Of a stretch of 64,000 nucleotides of DNA, positions 18,262-27,600 are shown in pieces. Each line of letters starts with the position of its first letter. Positions within the stretch are counted from its first letter, which is position 1. The stretch is taken from NCBI RefSeq assembly GCF_001557535.2, contig NZ_CP014309.1, positions 186,001 through 250,000 on the forward strand. The letters are read 5' to 3'. Position numbers and translations under genes: made by a program. A model generated the notes under the pieces. The model ran no database searches. It had not been told where the DNA came from and worked only from the letters and a program-made list of their open reading frames with translations. The DNA is from Burkholderia sp. PAMC 26561. Lineage in GTDB: Bacteria; Pseudomonadota; Gammaproteobacteria; Burkholderiales; Burkholderiaceae.

Positions 18262-20235
18262 ATGCAACTCGGAGTGTGCTACTACCCGGAACAATGGCCC
18301 CGCTCAATGTGGGCCGACGATGCAAAACGGATGGCCGAAATCGGCATCACTCATGTTCGGATCGCAGAATTCGCATGGAGCCGGATGGAGCCGAAACTAG
18401 GTGAGTACATATGGGCCTGGCTTGATGAAGCCGTCGAGACGCTTGCCGCAGCCGGCCTTAAAATTGTGCTCGGCACACCAACCGCATCACCGCCAAAATG
18501 GTTGATCGACGCGTATCCGGACGTCCTGCCGGTTCGTGCCGATGGTACAACCTGGAACTTCGGCTCGCGCCGTCATTACGACATCACAAGTGCAAGTTAC
18601 CGGCGTGAATGCTTGCGCATTGTCACGGAGATGGCAGGACGTTATGGCAAGCATCCAGCAGTCGTCGCTTGGCAAACGGATAACGAACTCGGCTGTCACG
18701 AGACGGTGCCGAGCTATTCACGACAGGCGCTCACGCGCTTTCAGGCGTGGCTAGAACAACGCTATGTGCGCATTGAGAAATTGAACGAGGATTGGGGTAA
18801 CGTGTTTTGGAGCATGGAATACCCGAGCTTCGGCGCGATCGGCTTACCAACCCTCACGCCGACTGATGCCAATCCTATTCACCTGCTCGATTTTCGCCGC
18901 TTTATGTCGGCCGAGGTAGCGAGCTTTCACCGGGAGCAGGTCGATGTGTTGCGGCGGCTCGCACCGACAGCGGATGTGCTGCACAATTTCATGGGTTTTT
19001 TTACTACGTTCGATCACTACGAGTTCGTCAAAGACAAAGCGATCGACGTGGCCGCCTGGGACAGCTACCCGATTGCGCGCACCGAATCAATCGGCTTGCC
19101 TGAAGAGCAGAAGGCGCTTTACGCTCGCACCTCACACCCCGATGTCTCGGCTTTTGACCATGATCGTTACCGCTCGATTGGCGGTGGACGATTCTGGATC
19201 ATGGAGCAGCAGGCGGGACCGGTGAATTGGGCGCCGTGGAACCCTGTACCCGCGAAAGGCATGGTGCGGTTGTGGGCCCTTGAGGCGTTCGCTCATGGCG
19301 CGGAACTCGTGTCGTATTTCCGATGGCGGCAATGCCCCTATGCGCAGGAGCAGATGCATTCGGGCCTTAATTTGCCGAACAACGAGCTTTCCCCGGGCGG
19401 ATTGGAAGTCCAGGAGGTGGCGCGCGAGATCGCGGCGTCTAGCGTACTGTCGCGCCTTGCTGCAACGACACCCGCGGACGTCGCATTGATCTTTGATTAC
19501 GAAACGCAGTGGATATTTGAGATACAACGTCACGGCAAAACTTTCGACTATCAAATGTTGGCCTTCGACTACTACGAGGCACTGCGCGAAATGGGACTCG
19601 ACGTCGACATCGTTTCGGCACAGGCAGACCTCTCGGCGTACCGCATGGTGGTCGTGCCGAGCATTGCCGTTATCGACGATGCGCTCATCGAGCAGATTGA
19701 ACGCAGCTCCGCACAATGGGTGTTCGGTCCACGCAGCGGCTCGAAGACGCCGCAGTTCGCTATTCCTGCCAGTCTGGCGCCTGGTGTCTTGCAGCGCGTG
19801 CTACCCATGCAGGTACTTGAAGTTGAGTCGCTACGTGCGAGTCTCGCGCCTACAACGTCGATTGGCGCGACGAATGGCACTGCGGTGCATTGGCGCGAAC
19901 ATGTGAGGGCCAATTCGGACAGCGTAGTGGAAACACGTTTTGGTGACGAGTGGCCGGCAGTCATTGCGAAAGGACGGGTTCGCTACGTGGCCGGTTGGCT
20001 CTCCCACGCGCTGCATCGCGCCTTGCTGGAACAGGTGGCGAATACGGCGGGGCTACATGTCACCGTGCTGCCCGAGGGCGTGCGCATCCGTCGACGTGGA
20101 CCCCTTACTTTTGCGTTCAATTTTGGCGCGAATACGGTGTTATCGCCAGCGCCGGAGGGAGCGCACTTCGTGCTCGGCACAAATCGCCTCGGCACCGGAG
20201 ACGTGTGCGTTTGGGAAAGCGGGTCCGCAACGTGA
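18262..20235 (+). CDS. Beta-galactosidase, glycoside hydrolase family 42
   Basis: A 657-aa cytoplasmic GH42 enzyme starting GVCYYPEQWP, the family hallmark. The acid/base is Glu142 in WQTDNELGCHE and the nucleophile Glu315 in WIMEQQAGPVNWAPWN. The C-terminal trimerisation (glutamine-amidotransferase-like) and small beta domains complete the usual length. The start at 18262 is the first ATG giving the correct N-terminus; the upstream frame from 18211 overlaps the permease gene. GH42 enzymes cleave terminal beta-D-galactose, often from plant galacto-oligosaccharides rather than lactose. No signal peptide is present, which fits action on imported sugars. The stop overlaps the GTG start of the GH35 gene. 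Confidence 0.95.
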   Translation: MQLGVCYYPEQWPRSMWADDAKRMAEIGITHVRIAEFAWSRMEPKLGEYIWAWLDEAVETLAAAGLKIVLGTPTASPPKWLIDAYPDVLPVRADGTTWNFGSRRHYDITSASYRRECLRIVTEMAGRYGKHPAVVAWQTDNELGCHETVPSYSRQALTRFQAWLEQRYVRIEKLNEDWGNVFWSMEYPSFGAIGLPTLTPTDANPIHLLDFRRFMSAEVASFHREQVDVLRRLAPTADVLHNFMGFFTTFDHYEFVKDKAIDVAAWDSYPIARTESIGLPEEQKALYARTSHPDVSAFDHDRYRSIGGGRFWIMEQQAGPVNWAPWNPVPAKGMVRLWALEAFAHGAELVSYFRWRQCPYAQEQMHSGLNLPNNELSPGGLEVQEVAREIAASSVLSRLAATTPADVALIFDYETQWIFEIQRHGKTFDYQMLAFDYYEALREMGLDVDIVSAQADLSAYRMVVVPSIAVIDDALIEQIERSSAQWVFGPRSGSKTPQFAIPASLAPGVLQRVLPMQVLEVESLRASLAPTTSIGATNGTAVHWREHVRANSDSVVETRFGDEWPAVIAKGRVRYVAGWLSHALHRALLEQVANTAGLHVTVLPEGVRIRRRGPLTFAFNFGANTVLSPAPEGAHFVLGTNRLGTGDVCVWESGSAT

Positions 20236-22700
20236 CTGCAAGCCGAGCACGACCTTCCCTGTGTGCGCCTGTTGATGCTTACTCGCTGCCGACGTCCTCC
20301 GACGTGCAAACGCTTTTTACGATAGACGTGAGTGCGCCAATCGATCCACCGCGCGCCGGGCTGCTTCGGCTGGGAACGAACCGGGCGCCGGGTGGTGCAA
20401 CGATCGATATCAACAATCGGTACATTCTTCGTGACGGCAAGCCGTGGCTCCCCGTGATGGGCGAGTTTCACTATTCGCGGGTGCCCGAACATTTATGGGA
20501 TGGCGCACTGGCGAAAATGAAGGCCGCAGGCATCGACATTGTCGCAAGCTATGTCGTCTGGAACCATCACGAGTCTGAGCCGGGCCGCTTCGACTGGCGC
20601 GGGCGACGTGATTTGCGGCGCTTTGTAGCGGCATGCGCGCGGCATGCCTTGCTGATGTTTGCACGCATTGGGCCATGGGCGCATGGAGAAGTGCGTTTTG
20701 GCGGGATACCGGGATGGGTTGTTGACCAAACGCCCACCCGATCAAACGACTCGCTCTATCTTGGGTTGGTTGAGCGTTTTTACCAGCAGATTGCGGAGCA
20801 GTTGCACGGTGAACTGTGGAAGGACGGCGGACCGGTAATCGGCGTACAGATCGAGAACGAGTACAACTTGACTGGCCCGGGGCAAGGTTCCGCACACATT
20901 GCCAAGCTAAAAAGCCTCGCGCTTGCTGCTGGACTCGATACACCGCTCTATACCGTAACGGGTTGGGACCAGGCGGTATTTCCACACGGCGAGGTGACTC
21001 CCGTCTTCGGCGGGTATCCCGATGTTCCCTGGGGCATTTCGCCAACTATGTCGGCTCCCAATGAGGTTTATGCTTTCCGATTCACGAGCCGCGTGGGCGG
21101 GGACCTGGGCGCGCAGACGCAAGGTGCAGGCGAAGGCGACGCCGACAAAGTCGTCAACGACACGCCGTTCCTTGGCGCTGAATACGGGGGAGGCGTGCCG
21201 ACGATGTACCGGCGGCGCCCGGTTATCGATGCGGACGACATCGCTGCGATGCTGCCAGTTCAACTTGGGTCGGGGGTGAATCTCTACGGCTATTACATGT
21301 TTCACGGTGGTCGCAACCCGCCGGGTGAGCGTGAAGGCCAAGAGTCCACTGCAACTGGCGGATGGAACGATCTGCCAATCATTAACTATGACTTTCAGGC
21401 GCCATACGGCGCAAATGGCGAAGCACATCCGGTGCTCGGCAAGTTGCGTCCGATGCATGCGTTTTTGCATGAATGGGGCGAAATGCTCGCAACCTACGCA
21501 GTTCAAGCGCCCACTAAGCAGCCAAAAGGGGCCAATGACCTTGAGACACTACGGTTCTCGGCGCGCTCCGATGGCAAGCGCGGGTTCCTTTTTGTGAACA
21601 ATCACGTGCGGCAGTACGCGATGCCGACTCAACAGGGCGTGCGCTTCTCGGTACGGCTGAAAAACCGCACAGTGTTATTACCGAGTTGCCGCGTCGACGT
21701 CAGATCGGGTGTCTACTTTGTATGGCCTGTCGCATTTCAGATGATCGACGCAGAGCTACGCTATGCGACCGCGCAGCCCATGACTCGCCTTGCCACACCG
21801 GAGGGCGATATTTTTGTGTTTAGGGCGGTCGAGGGAATTCCGGCTGAATTCGCTTTCGAGCCTGAGACGTTGCGCGAGTTGTTACCGGATTCGGAGTTGC
21901 GGCTTTTTGATGGCGCTCTAGTCGTGACCCTGATACCGGGTGCTCGCATCAAGGTCATCACGGCGCACGGTCACACCCTTACGTTGCTTCTTCTTTCAGC
22001 GCACGATGCCGAGCGCACATCTGTATTGCCTTTTCAAGGCATGCGGCGGCTCGTGCGAACAAACGCCGAAGCGTTCGTGTTGAACAATCAGATCGTGCTT
22101 CGCACGACGAATACGGCGCTGCAAGTCGACTTTTATCCGCCGCTACAGGTCATACCACCCGCAACGCTTCCGCTTACGCGTGAGGCAACTGGCGACGGGT
22201 TCGATAGTTACGCAGCGCAATTCAACTTGAGGTCGTTTGATGTTCAAACGATTGGGCTCCGGCAGGCGCAGAACGTGCCGCCAATAAAGAAGGGTGGCCC
22301 AGCGAACGCGAGTGTTGAACCTGCGCCCGAAGCTTTCGGCAGATCGGCGGCATGGCAGATCAATCTGCCCCGGAACGCGCTTGATGGCTTGAGCAACGTT
22401 TATTTGTCGATCCAGTATCGAGGTGACGTTGGACGCCTGTTCGCAGGCACTACGCTCATTGACGACCATTTCTTTAACGGATTGCCGTGGCGGATTTCGC
22501 TTTCAGATATTCCGAATGACGCGTTGTCCGTACCGCTCATGGTGACGATCCTGCCGCTGCGCACAGACGCGCCGATCTATCTCGACGCGCGTTACGATCC
22601 TCGTCCCGAGGCAAAACGTGAAGGAGCCTTACAAACGGTGGCACTTGACGACGTATGCCTTGAGCCGGAATACGAACTCCTTATCGGCTCACCTATATAG
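20232..22700 (+). CDS. Beta-galactosidase, glycoside hydrolase family 35
   Basis: About 822 aa from the GTG at 20232, which overlaps the GH42 stop as GTGA. The open frame extends upstream to 19950, but that would overlap nearly 290 bp of GH42. The GH35 features are the N-terminal PVMGEFHYSRVP..W, the acid/base Glu210 in IGVQIENEYNLTG, and a likely nucleophile Glu in FLGAEYGGG. A C-terminal galactose-binding-like region with LSNVYLSIQYRGDVGRLFAG and DHFFNGLPWRI follows. No signal peptide is seen, so a cytoplasmic enzyme is likely. Having both GH42 and GH35 in one operon suggests a mixture of beta-galactosides, for example from plant galactan, which is inference. Confidence 0.92.
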   Translation: MTASRARPSLCAPVDAYSLPTSSDVQTLFTIDVSAPIDPPRAGLLRLGTNRAPGGATIDINNRYILRDGKPWLPVMGEFHYSRVPEHLWDGALAKMKAAGIDIVASYVVWNHHESEPGRFDWRGRRDLRRFVAACARHALLMFARIGPWAHGEVRFGGIPGWVVDQTPTRSNDSLYLGLVERFYQQIAEQLHGELWKDGGPVIGVQIENEYNLTGPGQGSAHIAKLKSLALAAGLDTPLYTVTGWDQAVFPHGEVTPVFGGYPDVPWGISPTMSAPNEVYAFRFTSRVGGDLGAQTQGAGEGDADKVVNDTPFLGAEYGGGVPTMYRRRPVIDADDIAAMLPVQLGSGVNLYGYYMFHGGRNPPGEREGQESTATGGWNDLPIINYDFQAPYGANGEAHPVLGKLRPMHAFLHEWGEMLATYAVQAPTKQPKGANDLETLRFSARSDGKRGFLFVNNHVRQYAMPTQQGVRFSVRLKNRTVLLPSCRVDVRSGVYFVWPVAFQMIDAELRYATAQPMTRLATPEGDIFVFRAVEGIPAEFAFEPETLRELLPDSELRLFDGALVVTLIPGARIKVITAHGHTLTLLLLSAHDAERTSVLPFQGMRRLVRTNAEAFVLNNQIVLRTTNTALQVDFYPPLQVIPPATLPLTREATGDGFDSYAAQFNLRSFDVQTIGLRQAQNVPPIKKGGPANASVEPAPEAFGRSAAWQINLPRNALDGLSNVYLSIQYRGDVGRLFAGTTLIDDHFFNGLPWRISLSDIPNDALSVPLMVTILPLRTDAPIYLDARYDPRPEAKREGALQTVALDDVCLEPEYELLIGSPI

Positions 22701-22860
22701 CGCTTGTCTTGCACTACCTGAGATGTTATGACCGGCAGGCGAACTCAGGAAGGGTGCCACGGCTGCAATGTCATCGACGGTCGCCGTGCGTCGCAGGGAA
22801 ATCTCGCTTAGATATTCGTCTATCGTGCCATAAGTAGTACTTCGGTCGATTCGGCGCGAG
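22689..22860 (-). pseudogene. C-terminal remnant of a short-chain dehydrogenase (SDR)
   Basis: In the minus-strand frame ending at the TGA at 22689, the text TATVDDIAAVAPFLSSP followed by AGHNISGS is the typical end of an SDR (R-x-G-x-x-x-D-I-A-x-x-x-x-F-L-S-S ... x-I-x-G). Nothing upstream matches the catalytic YxxxK or Rossmann part, so only the C-terminal 50 or so codons remain. It is a relic at the edge of the galactoside operon. Confidence 0.65.
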
Positions 22861-23029
22861 TCGCAATTGTCGAACGAAGAAAAAGTTGACGAGTTATAAA
22901 CGATGTATTGTCCCGGAAAGAATCGCGTTGACCGTGACCGTGTTCACCTATCCTGCCCTGGTCGTTGACCGCTTTGCAGCGGGTATTCTTCTTGCGACAA
23001 TCAGGAAAACCTAACGAACGGAGGATGTT

Positions 23030-23215
23030 ATGGCCACTAGCACACGCGACGCAGACCCGGGGCGACCGCCGACGGAAGTGTCCAAACCTGTCGGTGACGC
23101 CATTCCAAGTCCTGTGGAGCCCGGCCTAGATCAACCTCTGCCGCCAAAAGAGCGTGACGAAAATCCGAAGGGCGAGTTGGGGCCAATTCTTGGCGCTCCT
23201 CGTCAACCTGATTGA
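23030..23215 (+). CDS. Small Pro-rich hypothetical protein
   Basis: A 61-aa hydrophilic, proline- and acid-rich protein (SPVEPGLDQPLPPKERDE) with no recognisable domain. The start is well supported by CGGAGG seven bases upstream of the ATG. No membrane segment or cysteines. It stands alone, 330 bp from the GH35 gene; function unknown. Confidence 0.65.
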   Translation: MATSTRDADPGRPPTEVSKPVGDAIPSPVEPGLDQPLPPKERDENPKGELGPILGAPRQPD

Positions 23216-23332
23216 GACCTAAACCGATCCAGCGCATCAGCAGTAAGTCATTCGTCTCGCTAGCGCGGCCAACACGTTTAGTATGCGGCATGTCTAAAAG
23301 CACACTGCGTTCATTCAAAAGGAGACCATCCG

Positions 23333-23800
23333 CTATTTCGGGTTCGGGCGAACCAACGGCGAGGCGCTTTCGCCGGCCAAAAATTGACGCAACTGTTTTT
23401 CAGCTTCCACCACCCGGTGCATCGGCGCCTCACTCAATTGCTGGTCGTGCAGCGCAAGCACGCGTTCGATCACAGGCGCGTCTTGCTCGTGGATTGTCCA
23501 CTTGGCACTTTTTTCAGCAATTGCTAGTGCATTTTCGAACGCCGCTTCTGCGTGCTCATAGCACTCAAACGGCACCTCACCGAACCCCATGCGTTGAAGG
23601 TAGTAGGCCATATAGACCGAACGGACCAACTCGTTGATTTGGTGCCGATTCGCGCGCTCACCACGACAGGCAGCTAGCGCAAGATGATGAGCGAGCGACA
23701 ACTCCCGTGCTGATTGCGCCGACATCGGCAAAAGCGCGGACTTGCTCAGTGGCTTACGAATAACACTCGGGCGGGTGGATTTACGTTTTGTTCCGGCCAT
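23333..23800 (-). CDS. Hypothetical helical protein, paralogous to the gene at 53933
   Basis: A soluble, mostly helical protein of about 155 aa with a basic N-terminus (KRKSTRPSVIRK) and SARELSLAHHLALAACRG, MGFGEVPFECYEHAEAAFENAL and VLALHDQQL segments. I have seen comparable proteins in Burkholderia labelled as Fis-like regulators, but no helix-turn-helix is evident. Start uncertain: the ATG at 23800 or one 17 codons upstream; neither has a clear Shine-Dalgarno. The gene at 53933-54436 aligns with it along its length (S-A-x-x-L-S-L, HDxQL), so the window has two diverged members. Confidence 0.65.
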   Translation of the reverse strand: MAGTKRKSTRPSVIRKPLSKSALLPMSAQSARELSLAHHLALAACRGERANRHQINELVRSVYMAYYLQRMGFGEVPFECYEHAEAAFENALAIAEKSAKWTIHEQDAPVIERVLALHDQQLSEAPMHRVVEAEKQLRQFLAGESASPLVRPNPK

Positions 23801-24301
23801 ATGTGGATTGACAAGGTTTGGGAGAGATGCGGCAGCTTCAACCGACATGCAAATCATGGAATTTCGTCGAATTGCGGAACAGCGATCGGAGCTGCGTGAC
23901 TGCGGTAGCGATTGACTAAACTTCCTACCGTCGTGGTCATGAGTGTCGGACGCTGGTCGCCGACATGCAGGCGCGGCTGGTCGTGAGCGGGCCAATATAT
24001 TCCGGCCTGTCGTTCGTTATGATTACTCGTCCATTAGCTTAGGAACAGCGTCACGGTGCTGGCGTCGGCCAGTCAGAACCATCTCGGAGAGCCTTGGCAC
24101 GACTGCCATGTGGTCGCGCCCCGACGCCAAGATAACGGCCGCAGCGGCATACTGGCGTATCGTGTTGGCGTCCATGGATGCTTGCAGTAGATAGAACGAC
24201 CAAGAGTAGCATGTACGGATACACATCGCTCTAACACCTGTCGAGCTGATCACGCAGGACAGCACCCGCTAGTCTCTTACATCTCTGAAGGCTGATTACC
24301 G

Positions 24302-24535
24302 TTGGTAAACGAGAGTTTTAATGAACGTGAAGCCGAGGCGCTTAAAAGGATGGCGGAAGCTGCACGTGAGGTACAGGCAGCATCTGCTGCCATAGAAGCG
24401 CATCTCGCTAAACCGGGTGAACGACAAGCCTCTGCGCTTGAGCTTGCCCGGTTGACCGCCCCTGTTCAGGAGCTTGAAGATGCGCGGAGAACTTTAGCGG
24501 TTGTCATCGACGCAGCAAACGCGGCGCGACGTTAA
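24302..24535 (+). CDS. Small helical (coiled-coil) hypothetical protein
   Basis: 77 aa, almost all helix-forming and charged (EREAEALKRMAEAAREVQ ... LEDARRTLAVVIDAANAA). It starts at a TTG with GAAGG about ten bases upstream. No transmembrane segment or known domain. Coding status is plausible but not proven. Confidence 0.45.
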   Translation: MVNESFNEREAEALKRMAEAAREVQAASAAIEAHLAKPGERQASALELARLTAPVQELEDARRTLAVVIDAANAARR

Positions 24536-24656
24536 AGCGAAGCTCAGCATTGCCGAGCGATACGACCGTCGGGATCGCGATCTTGAGCCGGAGAGCGAGA
24601 CAAAGGTCGCTTTGAGGCGCAGGTTACGTTCCCGTCAGCTAACAGCACAAGCGCGA

Positions 24657-24902
24657 CTAAAGCGTGCGGCGTTGACCTTGCTTCACCTCTGCGATGGCCT
24701 CTCTCAAAGCTTCGATACCCGCTTCCGTAAATGCGGTTACCGTGTTCGATTCCGCGCGATCTGGATCGAGTCTATCGACGATCTGTAGACGCCCGTCTTC
24801 CGGTTCCAGATTCATGAGCGTGATTTCTTCCAACCAGGCCTCCGGTTCGCCCAGCATCACGGCAACGCACGCAATCGTATAGATATATGCTGGAGCAGCC
24901 AC
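24657..24902 (-). CDS. Small hypothetical protein next to the HEXXH gene
   Basis: 81 aa with a short hydrophobic N-terminus (YIYTIACVAVML) and an acidic remainder (EPEAWLEEITLMNLEPEDG). The GTG start has a textbook AGGAGG nine bases upstream, so translation is likely strong. It lies 69 bp downstream of the HEXXH protein gene on the same strand and is probably co-transcribed. Function unknown; a partner or inhibitor of the HEXXH protein is one possibility. Confidence 0.65.
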   Translation of the reverse strand: MAAPAYIYTIACVAVMLGEPEAWLEEITLMNLEPEDGRLQIVDRLDPDRAESNTVTAFTEAGIEALREAIAEVKQGQRRTL

Positions 24903-24971
24903 TACGTTTTCCTCCTAAGCCGGGTGGCTCTAGGTTGCTAGGCGCTGCCGACGTCCGAGAAGCTTGCCAAG

Positions 24972-25868
24972 TCAGTCGACAGCGGATTGAAACGATTTGG
25001 AAGCTCGCTGTCTTGGTTCGCACCGCTTGGCGATCCGTTGCCAACCGTTATGAGCGCGAGCGGCGTCAAAAAGGACATCGAGGTATTCGTCATGGTTCAC
25101 TCGGTCGTCGCTCGGCAACCCCCTATCGGCATGCTGCAAAATCAACGCCTTTCGATCACCACGACAATCGGCGGCCGAACTGATCCGGCTCCATGCCTCG
25201 CAGGCGTATGCAAACGTCTCCCGCATACGATAGTCAATGTCGAGGATGTAGTCGGTGCGAGCGCTTGCGGCCAGCCCACAAGCCACGCGTCTGGAGTTGT
25301 GAAAGACGTGCGCAGCCTCGTGGACGACGAAATCGGCAAATGGGTCGGTCTCGTCAAAGTAATCCATCGACACGTAGCACCTCGTTTCTTGGCTCAAGCC
25401 GACTATATTGCAGGGCTGTCCAGATAGCGTCGGGGCCTTAACGCTCTCCAAAAATATGTTGGCCACATCCCAAGCTGTAGAAAGCCACCGTTCAGCCATT
25501 AAGATTTTTTCCAGGTTAGCTCGGGTGACAAATACAACGTTATCTGAAAGCAGGCGAATGACGGTCGCGCGTTCACTCGGGTTGAAGAGACCATCCACCA
25601 TAGGCTTGAGTTTTTCACTGTTCCATACGTAGAGGTCAACTGGGAGACGCGAGACAGACTCGAAGCCTCTCGAGCGCCGCATCGTCTCTGTTACAAGTGC
25701 ACTTCGAAGACGCTGCGACGCACGTGTCGCTATATCAGCCAGGTTAGAACCCGGCCATCCTACGAAAAAACCGTCGTATTCGCCTGTCCGCAAATATCGT
25801 TCAACCTCGCTGTCTGTCCACTGAGGCGTGCCGATCTGCTCTAACTCTGCTGTTTTCGCTTCCAACAT
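24972..25868 (-). CDS. Predicted zinc metallopeptidase-like protein (HEXXH)
   Basis: 298 aa from the ATG at 25868, which has GGGAGG nine bases upstream; the open frame continues nine codons further. There is no signal peptide. The notable feature is FVVHEAAHVFHNSRR with His183-Glu184-x-x-His187, followed about 30 residues later by RETFAYACEAW, whose Glu217 could be the third zinc ligand of a gluzincin. The preceding segment (CYVSMDYFDETDPFADF) would form the edge strand. I do not recognise the wider family. It may be a peptidase or an effector; the small gene downstream could be its partner. Confidence 0.75.
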   Translation of the reverse strand: MLEAKTAELEQIGTPQWTDSEVERYLRTGEYDGFFVGWPGSNLADIATRASQRLRSALVTETMRRSRGFESVSRLPVDLYVWNSEKLKPMVDGLFNPSERATVIRLLSDNVVFVTRANLEKILMAERWLSTAWDVANIFLESVKAPTLSGQPCNIVGLSQETRCYVSMDYFDETDPFADFVVHEAAHVFHNSRRVACGLAASARTDYILDIDYRMRETFAYACEAWSRISSAADCRGDRKALILQHADRGLPSDDRVNHDEYLDVLFDAARAHNGWQRIAKRCEPRQRASKSFQSAVD

Positions 25869-26191
25869 ACCGTTTTGCCTCCCTGAATCGAGCATGCGAT
25901 GTGTGGGTCCGTGCGTCGAAGCTTACCTCGTTGGCGAAAGCATGCTTTCCGGATTGATTCTCCGAAAACGCGGATCATCTGGCCGACGCGTGCCAACGCC
26001 TTAGACCGCAGGTGAACTTTAGATTTGGCACGATTCGGAGAAGAGGTGAGAGCTGACCACAACTGAGTGACTTACCTAACCAGAGTCGACGTATGTTCCG
26101 ACATAACGCCCCTAATTGATGCTTCGGATTGGACCTTGTCCTTGAAGAATGAGCCTTTGCGAACTTGCGGGAACAATGCGTTAATCCTGAA
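25869..26191. other. Intergenic, no gene recognised
   Basis: About 320 bp upstream of the HEXXH gene and downstream of the small minus-strand gene. Frames on both strands are short and not protein-like. Confidence 0.4.
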
Positions 26192-26461
26192 TCACTCAAA
26201 AAGGGATGCACCTAGCGCCACAAGATTTCGCCACTTCACCGCGGTGATCCGCGTCGTCCCGTCCCCGTGCACGGATCTGATCATGACCCGATTGCCCCTG
26301 GCACCACCCAATACCTCAGCCACACGGTCGTCATAACGAACCAGCGCCCCTCGAGCGGGCTGGCGTTTCAAATAATAGGTGCGTGGTCGCATGAGCCCCG
26401 TGCTGTAATCTCGTTCAGAACGGTATGATTTTGCATCGGAGGGCCATTCGTCAAGCACCAT
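26192..26461 (-). CDS. Small basic hypothetical protein divergent from the SET gene
   Basis: Up to 89 aa; the protein-like part begins at MRPRTYYLKRQPARG (ATG at 26392, giving 66 aa) and continues with VAEVLGGARGNRVMIRSV and TRITAVKWRNLV, a small beta-rich, SH3-like pattern. Neither start has a strong Shine-Dalgarno. It lies 15 bp from the divergent SET-domain gene. Function unknown. Confidence 0.55.
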   Translation of the reverse strand: MVLDEWPSDAKSYRSERDYSTGLMRPRTYYLKRQPARGALVRYDDRVAEVLGGARGNRVMIRSVHGDGTTRITAVKWRNLVALGASLFE

Positions 26462-26476
26462 TTTCGGAGCAGGGGC

Positions 26477-26917
26477 ATGCGCAGGTTTTACGTACGACGT
26501 TCAGCCATTCACGGGCGCGGGGTATTCGCGTCGGCGGTCATGGCGCGTGGCGACTATTTGCTCGAATACAAGGGCGAGGTACTGTCTGAACGCGAAGCAA
26601 ATCGACGGTTTGCCCGATCAGAAGCGGAGGCGGGGCACACTTTCTTTTTCGGGATCGGCGATGGCCGCGTGATCGATGGTGCTGTTGCGGGCAACTCCGC
26701 GCGCTGGATTAATCACAGCTGCGCACCGAACTGCGAGGCCGAGCAGGACAACGATCGCGTATATATCCGTGCGATCAAAAAGATCAAAGTCGGCGACGAA
26801 ATTTTCATCGATTATCGTCTGGATGCTGGAAGCCGACCCAGCAAAGCGCTGAAAGCGACCTACGCATGCCGATGCGGTGTTAAGAGGTGCCGTTCCACAA
26901 TGCTGTATGTAAAGTGA
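26477..26917 (+). CDS. SET-domain lysine methyltransferase
   Basis: A 146-aa protein that is essentially a complete SET domain plus post-SET. GRGVFA at about 13-18 and EYKGEVLS at 30-37 come first. [13 protein letters not shown] (about 73-85) is the SAM-binding and pseudoknot motif, and [10 protein letters not shown] (about 107-116) carries the catalytic Tyr. A CxCxxxxC post-SET zinc site (Cys131, 133, 138) completes it. Such proteins transfer methyl groups from SAM to protein lysines and are best known from eukaryotic histones; scattered bacterial forms exist, some acting on host or own chromatin proteins. The lysine-rich H1-tailed H-NS protein encoded at 2740 is a possible substrate, but that is inference. 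Confidence 0.93.
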   Translation: MRRFYVRRSAIHGRGVFASAVMARGDYLLEYKGEVLSEREANRRFARSEAEAGHTFFFGIGDGRVIDGAVAGNSARWINHSCAPNCEAEQDNDRVYIRAIKKIKVGDEIFIDYRLDAGSRPSKALKATYACRCGVKRCRSTMLYVK

Positions 26918-26939
26918 ATGGAGTTCGATGATCCACCGC

Positions 26940-27225
26940 AGTGCGGCAAAGTTCGGCAATCACCCATTCGCCGATCGGAACAATCAGGCCGGACTCCTCG
27001 GCAAGCGGGATGAATTCCGCCGGAGAGATCGGGCCGAGCGCTGGATCGAACCATCGAATCAGGGCTTCCACCGCCGCTACGTGACCTGTCAGGACGTTGA
27101 CCTGAGGCTCGAAATACAGACAGAATTCGTGATCGCGAACGGCGCGTCGCAGATTTTGCGCTACTGACAGACGCTCTTCCGCGCGGGAACCTGTCGCATA
27201 GTCATAATGCCGGACCGTGTTGCGG
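26940..27225 (-). pseudogene. Remnant of a GGDEF-EAL cyclic-di-GMP protein
   Basis: The minus-strand frame reads [10 protein letters not shown] (end of a GGDEF domain), then [29 protein letters not shown] and [20 protein letters not shown], the unmistakable first third of an EAL phosphodiesterase domain. The upstream GGDEF core and the rest of EAL, including its later metal-binding motifs, are absent; the frame runs out at 26880. It is a fragment trapped between the SET gene and the hemerythrin-like remnant. Confidence 0.85.
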
Positions 27226-27600
27226 CCGAGTGCTTGGCGCGTCGCTGAGCACGCGGAATTCTTGACCCGTTATCTGCGCTCAAAAAATGAATGCGGGGGA
27301 CTCCTCTTCATGAGGCTGATTTCCATTACGCCGTCTCGCGTTAGCGGCTTTCGATAGGTTCGACCGTTACCCTTTGTCGGGCGCCGCCAGAAGCCGCTAG
27401 ATTGGCGGTAGCCGCTTCGCCGGTTCGAAATTTTCCCCGGTTCGGGCGCAAAGCGGTCTTTCGACATACGCGCAGAGACGGTCGGCAATCGATGCCGCGC
27501 ACATCGCCGAAATTGCTACGACCATGTCCACACCAACGCTACGCCTGATCAACCGTCAGGTACGAAACGACGTCGACTGGCTGCAAGCCGTCCTGGAGTA

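Noticed and set aside
19950..20231. Long N-terminal extension of the GH35 frame
   Set aside because: It overlaps GH42 by nearly 290 bp and does not look like GH35; the GTGA overlap at 20232 is a natural start.
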